Assembly (NCBI GenBank): GCA_902627495.1
Contig: CACOJS010000006.1
Span: forward strand, 42,985-106,984
Length of the DNA stretch: 64,000 nucleotides
Direction: 5' to 3'
Origin: Hydrogenophilales bacterium
Lineage (GTDB): Bacteria; Pseudomonadota; Gammaproteobacteria; Burkholderiales; Eutrophovitaceae
Positions 7,450 to 16,185 of this stretch are shown piece by piece. Under the pieces are notes generated by a model. That model was not told the origin of the DNA. It saw nothing but the letters and a program-made list of their open reading frames with translations, and searched no databases. The stretch's first letter is position 1; each line of letters opens with the position of its first letter. Position numbers and translations under genes: made by a program.

Positions 7450-10127
7450 GGATCTTGACGGTTGGTTGAAATTTTATATTTTTGCATCGCGTTTTTTACA
7501 ACATCTTGGTCAAATTGTCCATCATCTGCTAGGGCTTTTAGGGAGGCTACGGTAATATGCCTGCTATCCACTTCGAAGAAATCTCTCAATTTTTCTCTGG
7601 TGTCACTTCGGCCATATCCGTCTGTTCCCAGTGTGATATACCTTCTCCCGACCCAAGGCCGAATGAGTTCAGATACGGTTCGCATATAATCTGTTGCTGC
7701 TATGGCTGGTCCTGACGCGTCTTGTAAACAATTTTCCACCCAAGACTTTACTGGCTTAATACCTGGGTTTAATCGATTTTTTCTGTCAGCCTCTAACCCA
7801 TTCCTTTGTAGCTCAGTAAAACTCGTAATGCTCCAAACGTCACTTGAAACTCCCCAGTCTTTTTGTAACAAGTCAGACGCATCTAGTATCTGTCTCAGAA
7901 TCACGCCAGATCCTAATAGTTGAACATTTAGATTCTTTGATGCAGATTTATTTTTAGATTGGGCTATTCTATACATTCCTTTAATAATTCCCTCCTCTGA
8001 CCCCTTTGGCAGCTTGGGGTGGGGATAGTTTTCATTCATTACAGTTATGTAATAAAAAATGTCTTCTTCCTTTTTCAACATGCGACGGATACCGTCTTGC
8101 ACTACCACTGCTAGCTCATAGCCAAAAGCTGGGTCGTATGCCACGCAATTTGGTACTGTAGACATCAATAAATGACTGGATCCATCTTCATGTTGTAGAC
8201 CCTCACCAGATAAAGTGGTTCTTCCAGCTGTTGCACCTATTAAGAATCCCCTTGCTCGAGAGTCACCTGCAGCCCAAATTAAATCACCGATTCGCTGAAA
8301 GCCAAAGCATGAGTAGAATATATAAAATGGCAACGTTTGAATGTTATGTGCGGAATATGAGGTTGCAGCTGCTAGCCAAGAAGATATTGCTCCGGCCTCT
8401 GTAATGCCTTCCTCCAAAATTTGACCGTTGCTAGATTCTTTGTAATAAAGAAGTTCGTCTTTATCTTCGGGTTCATAAAGTTGACCAAATGGTGAATAGA
8501 TTGCGATCTGTCTAAACAGGGCTTGCATACCAAATGTTCTGGCCTCATCAGCTACAATAGGCACGATATTCTTGCCAGTTTTTTTGTCCTTAAGCATTTC
8601 GGCAAGCATGTTGACAAAAATCATTGTTGTCGACTGTTTTCTAGTACCTGAGCCTTCTAGAATCCTAGAAAATTTGGGTTCTGGAAGACCCAATTGAGTG
8701 TCTGACGACGAGTATCGTTTGGGAACGTATCCGCCAAGCTTTTTACGCTGCCCATGCATGTATTTCATAACCTCACTATCATCTGAGGGTTTGATGAATC
8801 GTAAATTTTCTACATCATCATTTGAAATTTCTAGATCGAATCTATCTCTAAAAGCAAGTAGAGCATCTAACTCCAATTTTTTTTGTTGATGAGCTCCCAT
8901 TTTACCTTGACCCCAGTGACCCATTCCGAACCCTTTTTTTGTTTGTGCCAAAATGACGGTTGGTTTTTCTTTAGTTGAAATTGCCTCTGCATAGGCCGAA
9001 TAAATTTTTATTGGATCATGTCCCCCGCGTTGTAACTGGTCGATATCTTTATCAGACAAATTCTGAACCAGATTGCGGAGCTCGGGATACTTATGGAAAA
9101 CATGCTCTCTATTAAACCTTCCATCCATTGCTGCGTAAGTTTGTAGTTCCCCGTCCACCATTTCATGTAGTCGCTTAAGAATTAAATTGTCTTTATCTTT
9201 GGCGAATAGGGGATCCCAGTTTGATCCCCATAATACTTTCAAAACCCTCCAGCCTGCTCCAGCAAATAATCTTTCTAACTCTTGTATTATCGAACCATTA
9301 CCCCTTACTGGACCGTCAAGTCTCTGTAGATTACAGTTAACCACAAAAATTAGGTTATCCAGTTTTTCACGACATGCCAATGATAATGCCGCAAGAGACT
9401 CGGGTTCATCCATTTCCCCATCTCCGACAAAACACCATACTTTACGATATGATGTTTCGCATATCTCTCTGTTTTGGAGGTACTTCATAAATCTTGCTTG
9501 GTAGATAGCGTTTATCGGGCCTAGACCCATGGAGCCGGTTGGGAATTGCCAGAAATCTGGCATTAGCCATGGGTGGCAGTAGGAAGACAGTCCATTACCA
9601 TCTGATTCTTGGCGGTAGCGGTCGAGTTGGGTTTCTGTTAGGCGTCCTTCCAAAAAGGCTCTCGCGTAGACACCAGGAGCTGAGTGTGGTTGAAAATACA
9701 CGCAATCCCCGTCACGACCTGCTTTAAAAAAGTGGTTAAAACCAACTTCGAATAGATCAGCTGATGACGCATAAGTTGCGATGTGTCCACCGAGTTCAGA
9801 GTATGTTCGATTGGCTTTCACTACCATGGCCAGAGCGTTCCATCTGACGAGTGCAGAGATTGTTCTTTCTAAAGTGATATTCCCTGGAAAAACTGGCTGT
9901 GTTTCAGCACTGATGGAATTTAAGTAGGGAGAACTTAGAGTCGATGGAAGTTGAACACGTTGCTCCCGGGCTCGATTCAATAAATTTTGTAAAATGAAGG
10001 TAGCCCGATCGTTCCCCTCGATTTCAATGATTTGTTGGAAGGCATCAACCCATTCAGCCGTTTCGATTGGGTCAGTATCCTCGACCATACCCATCTTTAG
10101 ACCGATAGGTTTTTTTTTTTCTGTCAT
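7437..10127 (-). CDS. aceE: Pyruvate dehydrogenase E1 component, homodimeric type
   Basis: This thiamine-diphosphate enzyme decarboxylates pyruvate and passes the acetyl group to the lipoyl E2 subunit. The ThDP signature begins at FVGDGEMDEPES and ends at VVNCN, as in the homodimeric AceE family; length (896 residues) matches E. coli AceE (887). Regions such as SYCHPWLMPDFWQFPTGSMG and DEARTFGMQ are also AceE-like. Unusually, neither aceF nor lpd follows: the 3' end overlaps a TlpA-like gene instead. The gene is divergent from an Lrp-type regulator at 10292, separated by 164 bases of AT-rich DNA that should carry both promoters. Confidence 0.97.
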   Translation of the reverse strand: MTEKKKPIGLKMGMVEDTDPIETAEWVDAFQQIIEIEGNDRATFILQNLLNRAREQRVQLPSTLSSPYLNSISAETQPVFPGNITLERTISALVRWNALAMVVKANRTYSELGGHIATYASSADLFEVGFNHFFKAGRDGDCVYFQPHSAPGVYARAFLEGRLTETQLDRYRQESDGNGLSSYCHPWLMPDFWQFPTGSMGLGPINAIYQARFMKYLQNREICETSYRKVWCFVGDGEMDEPESLAALSLACREKLDNLIFVVNCNLQRLDGPVRGNGSIIQELERLFAGAGWRVLKVLWGSNWDPLFAKDKDNLILKRLHEMVDGELQTYAAMDGRFNREHVFHKYPELRNLVQNLSDKDIDQLQRGGHDPIKIYSAYAEAISTKEKPTVILAQTKKGFGMGHWGQGKMGAHQQKKLELDALLAFRDRFDLEISNDDVENLRFIKPSDDSEVMKYMHGQRKKLGGYVPKRYSSSDTQLGLPEPKFSRILEGSGTRKQSTTMIFVNMLAEMLKDKKTGKNIVPIVADEARTFGMQALFRQIAIYSPFGQLYEPEDKDELLYYKESSNGQILEEGITEAGAISSWLAAATSYSAHNIQTLPFYIFYSCFGFQRIGDLIWAAGDSRARGFLIGATAGRTTLSGEGLQHEDGSSHLLMSTVPNCVAYDPAFGYELAVVVQDGIRRMLKKEEDIFYYITVMNENYPHPKLPKGSEEGIIKGMYRIAQSKNKSASKNLNVQLLGSGVILRQILDASDLLQKDWGVSSDVWSITSFTELQRNGLEADRKNRLNPGIKPVKSWVENCLQDASGPAIAATDYMRTVSELIRPWVGRRYITLGTDGYGRSDTREKLRDFFEVDSRHITVASLKALADDGQFDQDVVKNAMQKYKISTNRQDPWKA

Positions 10128-10258
10128 TTTAATCCTGTAGTTTGATTGTCATCGCAGACTCCCTCGGCTGGCCTGGCGAGCCTACAAGGATCAATAATAT
10201 CGCAATTTCACTAGAATATAGTATTTTTTTTGCTATAGAAATCGTGTAAAATAACTTA

Positions 10259-10274
10259 TTGTTTTTTTAAACAA
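10259..10274. promoter_or_regulatory. Small palindrome between aceE and the Lrp-type gene
   Basis: The sequence TTGTTT-N4-AAACAA lies 18 bases before the start of the Lrp-family gene in an AT-rich, A/T-tract region shared with the divergent aceE promoter. Lrp/AsnC proteins bind AT-rich imperfect palindromes and often autoregulate, so this is a candidate operator. The evidence is weak: it is one short site, and A/T runs make such symmetry likely by chance. Confidence 0.25.
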
Positions 10275-10291
10275 CAAAAAAAAAGCACAAT

Positions 10292-10780
10292 ATGCCGAAT
10301 AAATCACTTGATATGGTGGATTGGAAAATTCTTGGTTGTTTACAAATAAACGCTAATATTAGTAATGTTGAGTTATCGAAAGAGGTTGGGTTATCTCCGT
10401 CCCCCTGTCTAGCAAGAGTTCGTCAATTGGAAAAGTCAGGGTACATTAGCCAATATGTTACGTTGCTAGATCCTATTAAAGTTGGACTTAAGGTTAGTGT
10501 GTTTATACAGGTAACTTTGGAAAGGCAAGTGGAAACTGCTTTGGAGCACTTTGAAAAGGCGGTTTTAGATCGAGCGGAGGTTATGGAGTGTTATCTAATG
10601 ACAGGGGAGTCAGATTATCTGCTTCGAGTCATGGTGGCAGATATCCAAGCTTTGGAGCAATTTATTCTTAATTTTTTATCAAAGGTGCCGGGAGTAGGAA
10701 ATATCAAATCCAGTTTTTCTCTCAAACAGGTTAAGTATCAGACAGCTCTACCACTACCCAATCGAAATTACCAGGGATAG
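10292..10780 (+). CDS. Lrp/AsnC-family transcriptional regulator
   Basis: The protein has an N-terminal winged helix-turn-helix (about residues 6-55, LGCLQINANISNVELSKEVG then LSPSPCLARVRQLEKSGYI) and a C-terminal RAM ligand-sensing domain with the typical CYLMTGESDYLLRVMV stretch. At 162 residues it has the usual Lrp/AsnC length. It is divergent from aceE, a setting in which it may control pyruvate dehydrogenase in response to an amino acid or pyruvate, much as PdhR (a GntR protein) does in enterics; that is inference from position only. The LOG-family gene begins 3 bases after its stop, so the two are co-transcribed. Confidence 0.93.
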   Translation: MPNKSLDMVDWKILGCLQINANISNVELSKEVGLSPSPCLARVRQLEKSGYISQYVTLLDPIKVGLKVSVFIQVTLERQVETALEHFEKAVLDRAEVMECYLMTGESDYLLRVMVADIQALEQFILNFLSKVPGVGNIKSSFSLKQVKYQTALPLPNRNYQG

Positions 10781-10783
10781 ATT

Positions 10784-11341
10784 TTGCTTAAACCAATTGA
10801 CAATTTATGTGTCTTTTGTGGATCAAACCAAGGATCAAATCCAGCTTTTGCGAGGATGGCTATTTTATTGGGAAAGTTTCTTGCGGACAATGATATACGG
10901 CTGGTTTTTGGGGGAGGTGATATGGGGTTAATGGGTTCAGTGTCAAAGGCAGTTAAGCTGGCTGGGGGAGAGGTATTAGGGGTTATTCCAAGACACTTAC
11001 GTCATGAGAGCTCAGTTGTTTGCGAGAATGACGAATTGATAGTTGTTGACTCTATGCATAGACGAAAACAAAAAATGTATGACTTGGCTGATGCATTTCT
11101 AGTTTTGCCGGGGGGTATAGGAACAATTGAGGAGGCTTTTGAAACATGGACTTGGTTGCAGCTCGGGCTGCATACTAAACCTATAGGGCTCCTCAATGTT
11201 GAAAACTTCTTTGATGAATTATTAGCGTTCTTGGATACAATGTTCAACGGGGGATTTTTAAAAAGTAATCACCGTGCACTACTGCATGTTGATTCAAAGA
11301 TTGAAAACCTTATGCAAAAATTAGGTTATGCGGGCAAATAG
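10784..11341 (+). CDS. LOG-family protein (TIGR00730; nucleotide 5'-monophosphate phosphoribohydrolase type)
   Basis: The protein shows the LOG fold signatures: CVFCGSNQGSNPAF at the N-terminus, VFGGGDMGLMG (nucleotide-binding glycine loop), RKQKMYDLADAFLVLPGG and GTIEEAFETWTW. Characterised members release free base from nucleoside monophosphates, such as cytokinin precursors or AMP-like compounds, and many bacterial members act in purine salvage. The start is a TTG at 10784, directly after the regulator gene, with no better ATG before the first motif. Length (185 residues) is normal. Confidence 0.87.
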   Translation: MLKPIDNLCVFCGSNQGSNPAFARMAILLGKFLADNDIRLVFGGGDMGLMGSVSKAVKLAGGEVLGVIPRHLRHESSVVCENDELIVVDSMHRRKQKMYDLADAFLVLPGGIGTIEEAFETWTWLQLGLHTKPIGLLNVENFFDELLAFLDTMFNGGFLKSNHRALLHVDSKIENLMQKLGYAGK

Positions 11342-11361
11342 AGAAGGTGAGGTTTTGGTAA

Positions 11362-12111
11362 ATGAAAAAAAAAACAACTTACAGTGATATTAAATGTCTG
11401 ACTTTTGATACTGGTGGAACAGTTTTGGATTGGCATAGTGGTTTCAGAGATGCTTTCAAAATGGTTGGCGAAAAATATGGAATAAAAAAAGATTGGGGGG
11501 CGATAGCAAATAAATTACGAAAAAAATCCATGAATGCTATGTTGCAACTTGGTGAAACTGAGCCACCTGCATATAACTTTGATGGAGCACACAAATTTTG
11601 TTTAGATGAGGTTGTAGCTGAAGAAGAACTTTCTAGTTTCACTGAAGAGGACGCTGACTTTATCGCCTACGAGACTCCCCATAATTTTAAGTGCTGGCCT
11701 GACTTTCCAAGCAGTTTGGCTCGAATCCAAAAGAGTTATCTTGTATGCTCATTTACCATACTCAGTTATAGGCTGATTATTGATACGGCAAGAAAAAACA
11801 ATATTGTTTGGGATGCAGTGTTTTCTTGTGAGGGGATCGGTAAATATAAAATGCTCCAAGAGCCTTACAATATAGTGGCCTCTCATTTGCAATTTAATCC
11901 GATAGAATGCTTAATGGTAGCGTGTCATCCATGGGACCTAGATGCGGCGAAGAAGGCTGGCTATCGGACTGCCTTCGTCAAAAGGCCGACTGAATGGGGT
12001 CAGGAGCCTCCCCCTTGGATGGGTGAGGGGCCTGACCAAAAGCGGGTTGATGAAGACTCTTACGATATTGTAGTGGATAATTTTTCGGACCTAGCAAATG
12101 TACTGTGCTGA
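11362..12111 (+). CDS. HAD hydrolase, 2-haloacid dehalogenase (type II) like
   Basis: The nucleophile Asp lies in motif I, LTFDTGGTVLDW; the second position of the usual DxD pair is Gly, as expected for L-2-haloacid dehalogenase-like enzymes (which have DxYGT) rather than phosphatases. Motif II is in VCSFTILSYR and motif III/IV in MVACHPWDLDAAKKAGY, followed by the family-typical TAFVKRPTEWG. A hydrolytic dehalogenase acting on short 2-haloacids is the best guess, but the specificity loop cannot be read. A GGTGAGG ribosome binding site precedes the ATG. It converges with the crotonase gene at 12130. Confidence 0.85.
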   Translation: MKKKTTYSDIKCLTFDTGGTVLDWHSGFRDAFKMVGEKYGIKKDWGAIANKLRKKSMNAMLQLGETEPPAYNFDGAHKFCLDEVVAEEELSSFTEEDADFIAYETPHNFKCWPDFPSSLARIQKSYLVCSFTILSYRLIIDTARKNNIVWDAVFSCEGIGKYKMLQEPYNIVASHLQFNPIECLMVACHPWDLDAAKKAGYRTAFVKRPTEWGQEPPPWMGEGPDQKRVDEDSYDIVVDNFSDLANVLC

Positions 12112-12129
12112 ATGAAATTCCAGTAGAAT

Positions 12130-12993
12130 TTATTCGAATTTGCGTTTTTTCCACCATGGGTAAAAGGCAGGCATGTCTCTCGTCGGTGTTTCACGAAATT
12201 TAGGGTCCCTTTTTTCCAAAAAGGAATCTATTCCTTCTATTCCATCTTTCGATATTCCTCTGTCTTGAATCCCGCGTGAATCAATTTTATGAGCTTCCAT
12301 GGGGTGATCAGCTCCGAGCATTTTCCATAGCATTTGTCGAGTTAAGGCAAGTGAGACAGGAGCAGATTGTTGTATAAGCTCATTTGCTATTTCCTCAGCC
12401 CTTGATATAAGGCTTTCAGGGGGAGTGATTTCACTCACCAACCCACCAGTCAAAGCTTCGTGGTGATCAAATATTTTGCCCGACAGGCACCATTCTAACG
12501 CTTTCGAGATTCCTACAATTCTTGGTAGGAACCAGCTAGAGCAGGCCTCAGGCACAACACCACGATTAGTAAAGACAAAACCAAAACGAGCCTTAGTTGA
12601 GGCAATCCTAACATCCATGGGAAGTTGCATAGTTACCCCTATTCCGACTGCTGCCCCATTTACCGCACATATCAGCGGTTTTTTACAATCAAACAATTTT
12701 AAAGTTAGTAAACCACCTCTATCAGGAGCAATACCATTTATTTTGTCTTTACGATTTTTATAATCAAAAGTTTTCCCTTCTCCAGACAATTCGGCTCCTG
12801 CACAAAACGCCGATCCAGCTCCGGTGAAAATTATGGCCCCTATCGATTCGTCGGCATCTGCTCTCTCAATTACATCGATTAACTCAAAGCACATTTCCGT
12901 CGTAAAGGCATTTAGCTTAGATGGCCGGTCTAATGTAACAGTAAGCACCTTATTGTTAGCAGCAACTGAAATTGTTTTATATGGGCTGTCCAT
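12130..12993 (-). CDS. Crotonase-fold enoyl-CoA hydratase/isomerase family protein
   Basis: The N-terminal half carries the CoA-binding and oxyanion segments GAGSAFCAGAELSGEG and NGAAVGIGVTMQLPMD. The two catalytic glutamates of classical enoyl-CoA hydratases are not in their usual places: the region reads VGIGVTMQ instead of GGxCELA, and FTNRGVVPEACSSWFLP instead of PExxxGxxPGxGGTQ. The protein may therefore be an isomerase, hydrolase or another crotonase-fold activity. Similar sequences are often simply labelled enoyl-CoA hydratase. It lies 17 bases downstream of the tartrate/malate-type dehydrogenase with GGGAG as ribosome binding site, so both are probably one transcript. Confidence 0.85.
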   Translation of the reverse strand: MDSPYKTISVAANNKVLTVTLDRPSKLNAFTTEMCFELIDVIERADADESIGAIIFTGAGSAFCAGAELSGEGKTFDYKNRKDKINGIAPDRGGLLTLKLFDCKKPLICAVNGAAVGIGVTMQLPMDVRIASTKARFGFVFTNRGVVPEACSSWFLPRIVGISKALEWCLSGKIFDHHEALTGGLVSEITPPESLISRAEEIANELIQQSAPVSLALTRQMLWKMLGADHPMEAHKIDSRGIQDRGISKDGIEGIDSFLEKRDPKFRETPTRDMPAFYPWWKKRKFE

Positions 12994-13010
12994 TCTGTAT
13001 CTCCCGTTTT

Positions 13011-14069
13011 CTACAATAAAGAAACCACAGCTTTCCCTATGTCAACAGTTTTGGAGGTGCCACCCATATCAGGAGTACGGGGACCATCCTGTAAACATTT
13101 TTCTATAGCACCCATGATGGCTGACGCCGCCCTGTGCTCTCCCAGATGGTCCAGCATCATAGATGCTGACCAAATCTGTGCTATCGGGTTTGCTATTGAT
13201 TTTCCATATATATCAGGAGCCGATCCATGAACAGGTTCAAATAGGGAGGGAAATTGACCCTCCGGGTTTATGTTACCTGATGGTGCTATACCAATCGTCC
13301 CGGTCGTGGCAGGTCCTAGGTCTGAGATTATATCCCCGAAGAGGTTTGAACCGACTATTACGTCGAAACGCTGAGGATTAAGAATTAATTGAATAGTAAG
13401 CCCGTCAATATGATATTGATCAACTTTGGTGTTTGGATAATTCTTTGAAATATCACGAACCCTTTCATCCCAGTATGGCATTGTAATAGAAATGCCGTTT
13501 GATTTAGTCGCCGATGTCAGGTGATTTCTACGGCGTTTTCCGGCTAGTTTAAAGGCATAGTTAAGAATTCTATCCACGCCTTTTTTCGTAAAAACAGATT
13601 CTTGAACAACAAACTCCCTTTCGGTACCCTCAAACATTCTTCCGCCTACAGAGGAATATTCTCCTTCTGTGTTTTCACGAACCACAATATAGTCAATTTC
13701 TCCAGCTTTGAAGTTGTGCAACGGGCAAGGGACCCCTGGCATCAATTTTACGGGCCGTAAATTTACATATTGATCAAATGTTCTTCTAAAGAGAATTATT
13801 GAATCCCAAAGGGAGACATGATCTGGTACTAACTTTGGCCATCCGGTCGCCCCAAAAAAAATACAGTCCGAGCCACTTAATTGCTCTTGCCAATTAGGGG
13901 GCATCCACCACCCTTTTTTATCATAATTTTCACAACTCCAATTAAATTCGGTGAGGTTAAGTGAAAAATTAAATTTGTTAGCCACCCTATCCAGAACTCT
14001 CAGTCCTTCTGGCATTACTTCTTTCCCTATACCATCCCCCGGTATAACAGCGATTTTGTAGTTTTTCAT
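13011..14069 (-). CDS. Tartrate/D-malate dehydrogenase, isopropylmalate dehydrogenase superfamily
   Basis: The NAD-dependent decarboxylating dehydrogenase fold is seen from IAVIPGDGIGKEVMPEG at the start, VNLRPVKLMPGVPCPL, VVRENTEGEYSSVGG, the metal-binding Asp motif SNLFGDIISDLGP, and the nucleotide-binding EPVHGSAPDIYGK. The segment after VNLRP and the KGWWMPPNW loop resemble tartrate dehydrogenase/decarboxylase (TtuC/YeaU) rather than LeuB. Probable reactions are D-malate to pyruvate, or tartrate to oxaloglycolate or glycerate. Length (352 residues) fits. It heads a two-gene unit with a crotonase and lies 26 bases after the epoxide-hydrolase-like gene on the same strand. Confidence 0.9.
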   Translation of the reverse strand: MKNYKIAVIPGDGIGKEVMPEGLRVLDRVANKFNFSLNLTEFNWSCENYDKKGWWMPPNWQEQLSGSDCIFFGATGWPKLVPDHVSLWDSIILFRRTFDQYVNLRPVKLMPGVPCPLHNFKAGEIDYIVVRENTEGEYSSVGGRMFEGTEREFVVQESVFTKKGVDRILNYAFKLAGKRRRNHLTSATKSNGISITMPYWDERVRDISKNYPNTKVDQYHIDGLTIQLILNPQRFDVIVGSNLFGDIISDLGPATTGTIGIAPSGNINPEGQFPSLFEPVHGSAPDIYGKSIANPIAQIWSASMMLDHLGEHRAASAIMGAIEKCLQDGPRTPDMGGTSKTVDIGKAVVSLL

Positions 14070-14095
14070 TTTTCTTGTGGTAATGTGATTTAGTT

Positions 14096-15229
14096 TTAAT
14101 GCTTAGTTAGAAAATTTTTTATAAGTTTTATGACCTCATCTGGCTTTTCCTGTTGAACCCAATGTCCGGCATTTTTTACAAGCTGAATGCCTTTAAAATC
14201 TTTGCAGACTTCATCTTTCATTTTTGTCAATGCACCCGGCACCTGATGAATCCCCCAGTCCTTGTCTCCAGCTACGAACATAGATGGTACATTAATATGG
14301 CAGTTTCGAAATAGACTGAGTTCCGATGCAAATAGGTCGTTAGTTATATTCCAATATCCATTGAGACCCCCTTGAAAACCTGTGTTTTCATATTCATTTA
14401 CATAGATACTTAAATCTGCGTCGGTGAGCCATTTACATTTTTTTATTTCGCTAGCACTTGGAAGTTCTTGACTAACAGTTTGTGCCATATCTTTGGAGTT
14501 TTCCATGACATAATAGTATGGTAACTTCTCCAGCTCTTCAGCTGACCACTTTTGCAATGGAAAAGGCTGGTTTTTCTCCCAGTCACCGCTCTTCATGTGA
14601 TAATACGCCCTAAAAAATTTTTGTAGACCTTGTGGGCAATTCATCAAGTCTCTATTGGCAGTTGCTGAAGAATAGTACCATTGATAGTGTTTTCTAGCGG
14701 GTGAGAGGGTCATTAGTTCACGGTGGATGGATTCACTGTTAGACCCACCTTCCCTGAAACCAGTAAACGGGGCACTCATCAAAATAACAGATTCAAATAT
14801 GTCAGGCCTAATTAGGGAGCACCACCCTGAGACCGGGGACCCAAAATCGTGCCCAATAATTGCTTGGACTTTAGTATGCCCCAGAGCTCTTACCAAATCC
14901 AAGCAGTCTCTTACTAGGTTCAGCATTTTAAATTCAGCTGGACATTCTCGGTATTGTCTATCCCAACCAGTAGATTTTCCATATCCTCGCATATCCGGTG
15001 CCACTACATGGTAGCCCTCTGATGCAAGTGCTGGGATAATTTTTCTCCAGCTGAAGGCAATCTCCGGGAAACCATGAAGCAGCAGAATTAGGGGATTTTC
15101 TTTAATCTCAAACCCAGCCTCTAATATATGGATATTGAGTCCATTTATATTGTTGACCATACGAGATCTGATTTTTTGATCTAAAAAGTCGGGTTGAAGC
15201 GGATTGAATTCCCTAATTTGCTTAGCCAC
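14096..15229 (-). CDS. Alpha/beta hydrolase, epoxide hydrolase-like
   Basis: The protein has the oxyanion motif LLLHGFPEIAFSWR, an Asp nucleophile in IIGHDFGSPVSG, an acid Asp in VAGDKDWGIHQVPG, and the catalytic His in KNAGHWVQQEKPDEV. HGFPE plus GHDFG is typical of soluble epoxide hydrolases, which open epoxides to diols through an ester intermediate; haloalkane dehalogenases share part of this pattern. Cap-domain tyrosines are present but cannot be assigned confidently. At 377 residues it is longer than the roughly 300-320 residues common for bacterial enzymes, mostly through a longer cap. It is divergent from the esterase at 15330. Confidence 0.85.
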   Translation of the reverse strand: MAKQIREFNPLQPDFLDQKIRSRMVNNINGLNIHILEAGFEIKENPLILLLHGFPEIAFSWRKIIPALASEGYHVVAPDMRGYGKSTGWDRQYRECPAEFKMLNLVRDCLDLVRALGHTKVQAIIGHDFGSPVSGWCSLIRPDIFESVILMSAPFTGFREGGSNSESIHRELMTLSPARKHYQWYYSSATANRDLMNCPQGLQKFFRAYYHMKSGDWEKNQPFPLQKWSAEELEKLPYYYVMENSKDMAQTVSQELPSASEIKKCKWLTDADLSIYVNEYENTGFQGGLNGYWNITNDLFASELSLFRNCHINVPSMFVAGDKDWGIHQVPGALTKMKDEVCKDFKGIQLVKNAGHWVQQEKPDEVIKLIKNFLTKH

Positions 15230-15329
15230 GAGTTTGGCTCCTTTGCTAAAATGAAGGTATGGTTAGGCTGAACCATTGCTTAAGATTTTATTTTATCATG
15301 TCATACATGCTTAGGGAGTGTTTAAAATT

Positions 15330-16181
15330 ATGACCAAGGAGACAGATTATTTTGAAGAAATGTATAACGTTCGAGGGTCAGTTCCCAACCATCAAGACTA
15401 TTTTAATCAGTGGGGTGAAAAGTCAAAGAATTTTTTAAGTGCTGGTTTACACCGATCGCAAATTGATGTTTCTTATGGTGAAGGTAGCCTTGAAAACATG
15501 GATATCTTTCAACCTAAAGGCAAAAGTTCAGCAATGTTGATGTTCATTCATGGTGGATATTGGCGGTCTTTAGATAAACGGGATCATTCTTTCGTAGCAG
15601 AGCCTTTTGTAAAAGCTGGAGTGACCGTCGCAGTTATTAATTACGATTTATGTCCGAAGGTTGAAATCAGTGATATTTGCCGGCAAGTCGTTAGTGCGGC
15701 GGCGTTTTTATATAAACATGCAAATGCCATTGGATTTCCCGACGATAAAATGTATGTTGCAGGACATTCTGCCGGCGGGCATTTGGCAACGATGGCTTTA
15801 GCATGCTTATGGAGGCAAGTCGATTATCGGTTACCAGAAAAAGTTTTTAAAGGAGGGTTATCGATCAGTGGGCTTTATGATTTGCGAGCTTTGACTCATG
15901 TGCCATCGGTTAATGCCGATTTGATGCTGAATCAAGACTCTGCCGCCAAAGTGAGCCCTGCTATTATGATGCCACCCACTAATGCCCCTTTAGTCATTGC
16001 TGTTGGTGGGAAAGAAATAGGCGGTTTTCAGGATCAACACAACAGGATTTTGACTAGTTGGAGAACTGTTATTGCGGAGGATATTCCTTGCCCTCAGGAA
16101 CACCATTTTGATATCCTCCTGAGGCTGGCAGATGAGGACCACCAACTATGCAAGGCTGCTTTGAGGATGCTGCGGTCGTAA
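15330..16181 (+). CDS. Alpha/beta hydrolase, arylformamidase/kynurenine formamidase-like esterase
   Basis: The oxyanion motif is FIHGGYWRSLDKRDHS and the nucleophile elbow is VAGHSAGGHLATM, both characteristic of the BNA7/arylformamidase-like carboxylesterases. A C-terminal His in CPQEHHFDILLRL completes the triad. Enzymes of this type hydrolyse N-formylkynurenine or small esters. No other tryptophan-catabolism gene is nearby, so the substrate is open. I used the ATG at 15330, preceded by AGGGAG; a GTG at 15318 would add four residues. It converges on a crotonase gene, 4 bases apart. Confidence 0.82.
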   Translation: MTKETDYFEEMYNVRGSVPNHQDYFNQWGEKSKNFLSAGLHRSQIDVSYGEGSLENMDIFQPKGKSSAMLMFIHGGYWRSLDKRDHSFVAEPFVKAGVTVAVINYDLCPKVEISDICRQVVSAAAFLYKHANAIGFPDDKMYVAGHSAGGHLATMALACLWRQVDYRLPEKVFKGGLSISGLYDLRALTHVPSVNADLMLNQDSAAKVSPAIMMPPTNAPLVIAVGGKEIGGFQDQHNRILTSWRTVIAEDIPCPQEHHFDILLRLADEDHQLCKAALRMLRS

Positions 16182-16185
16182 TTAG

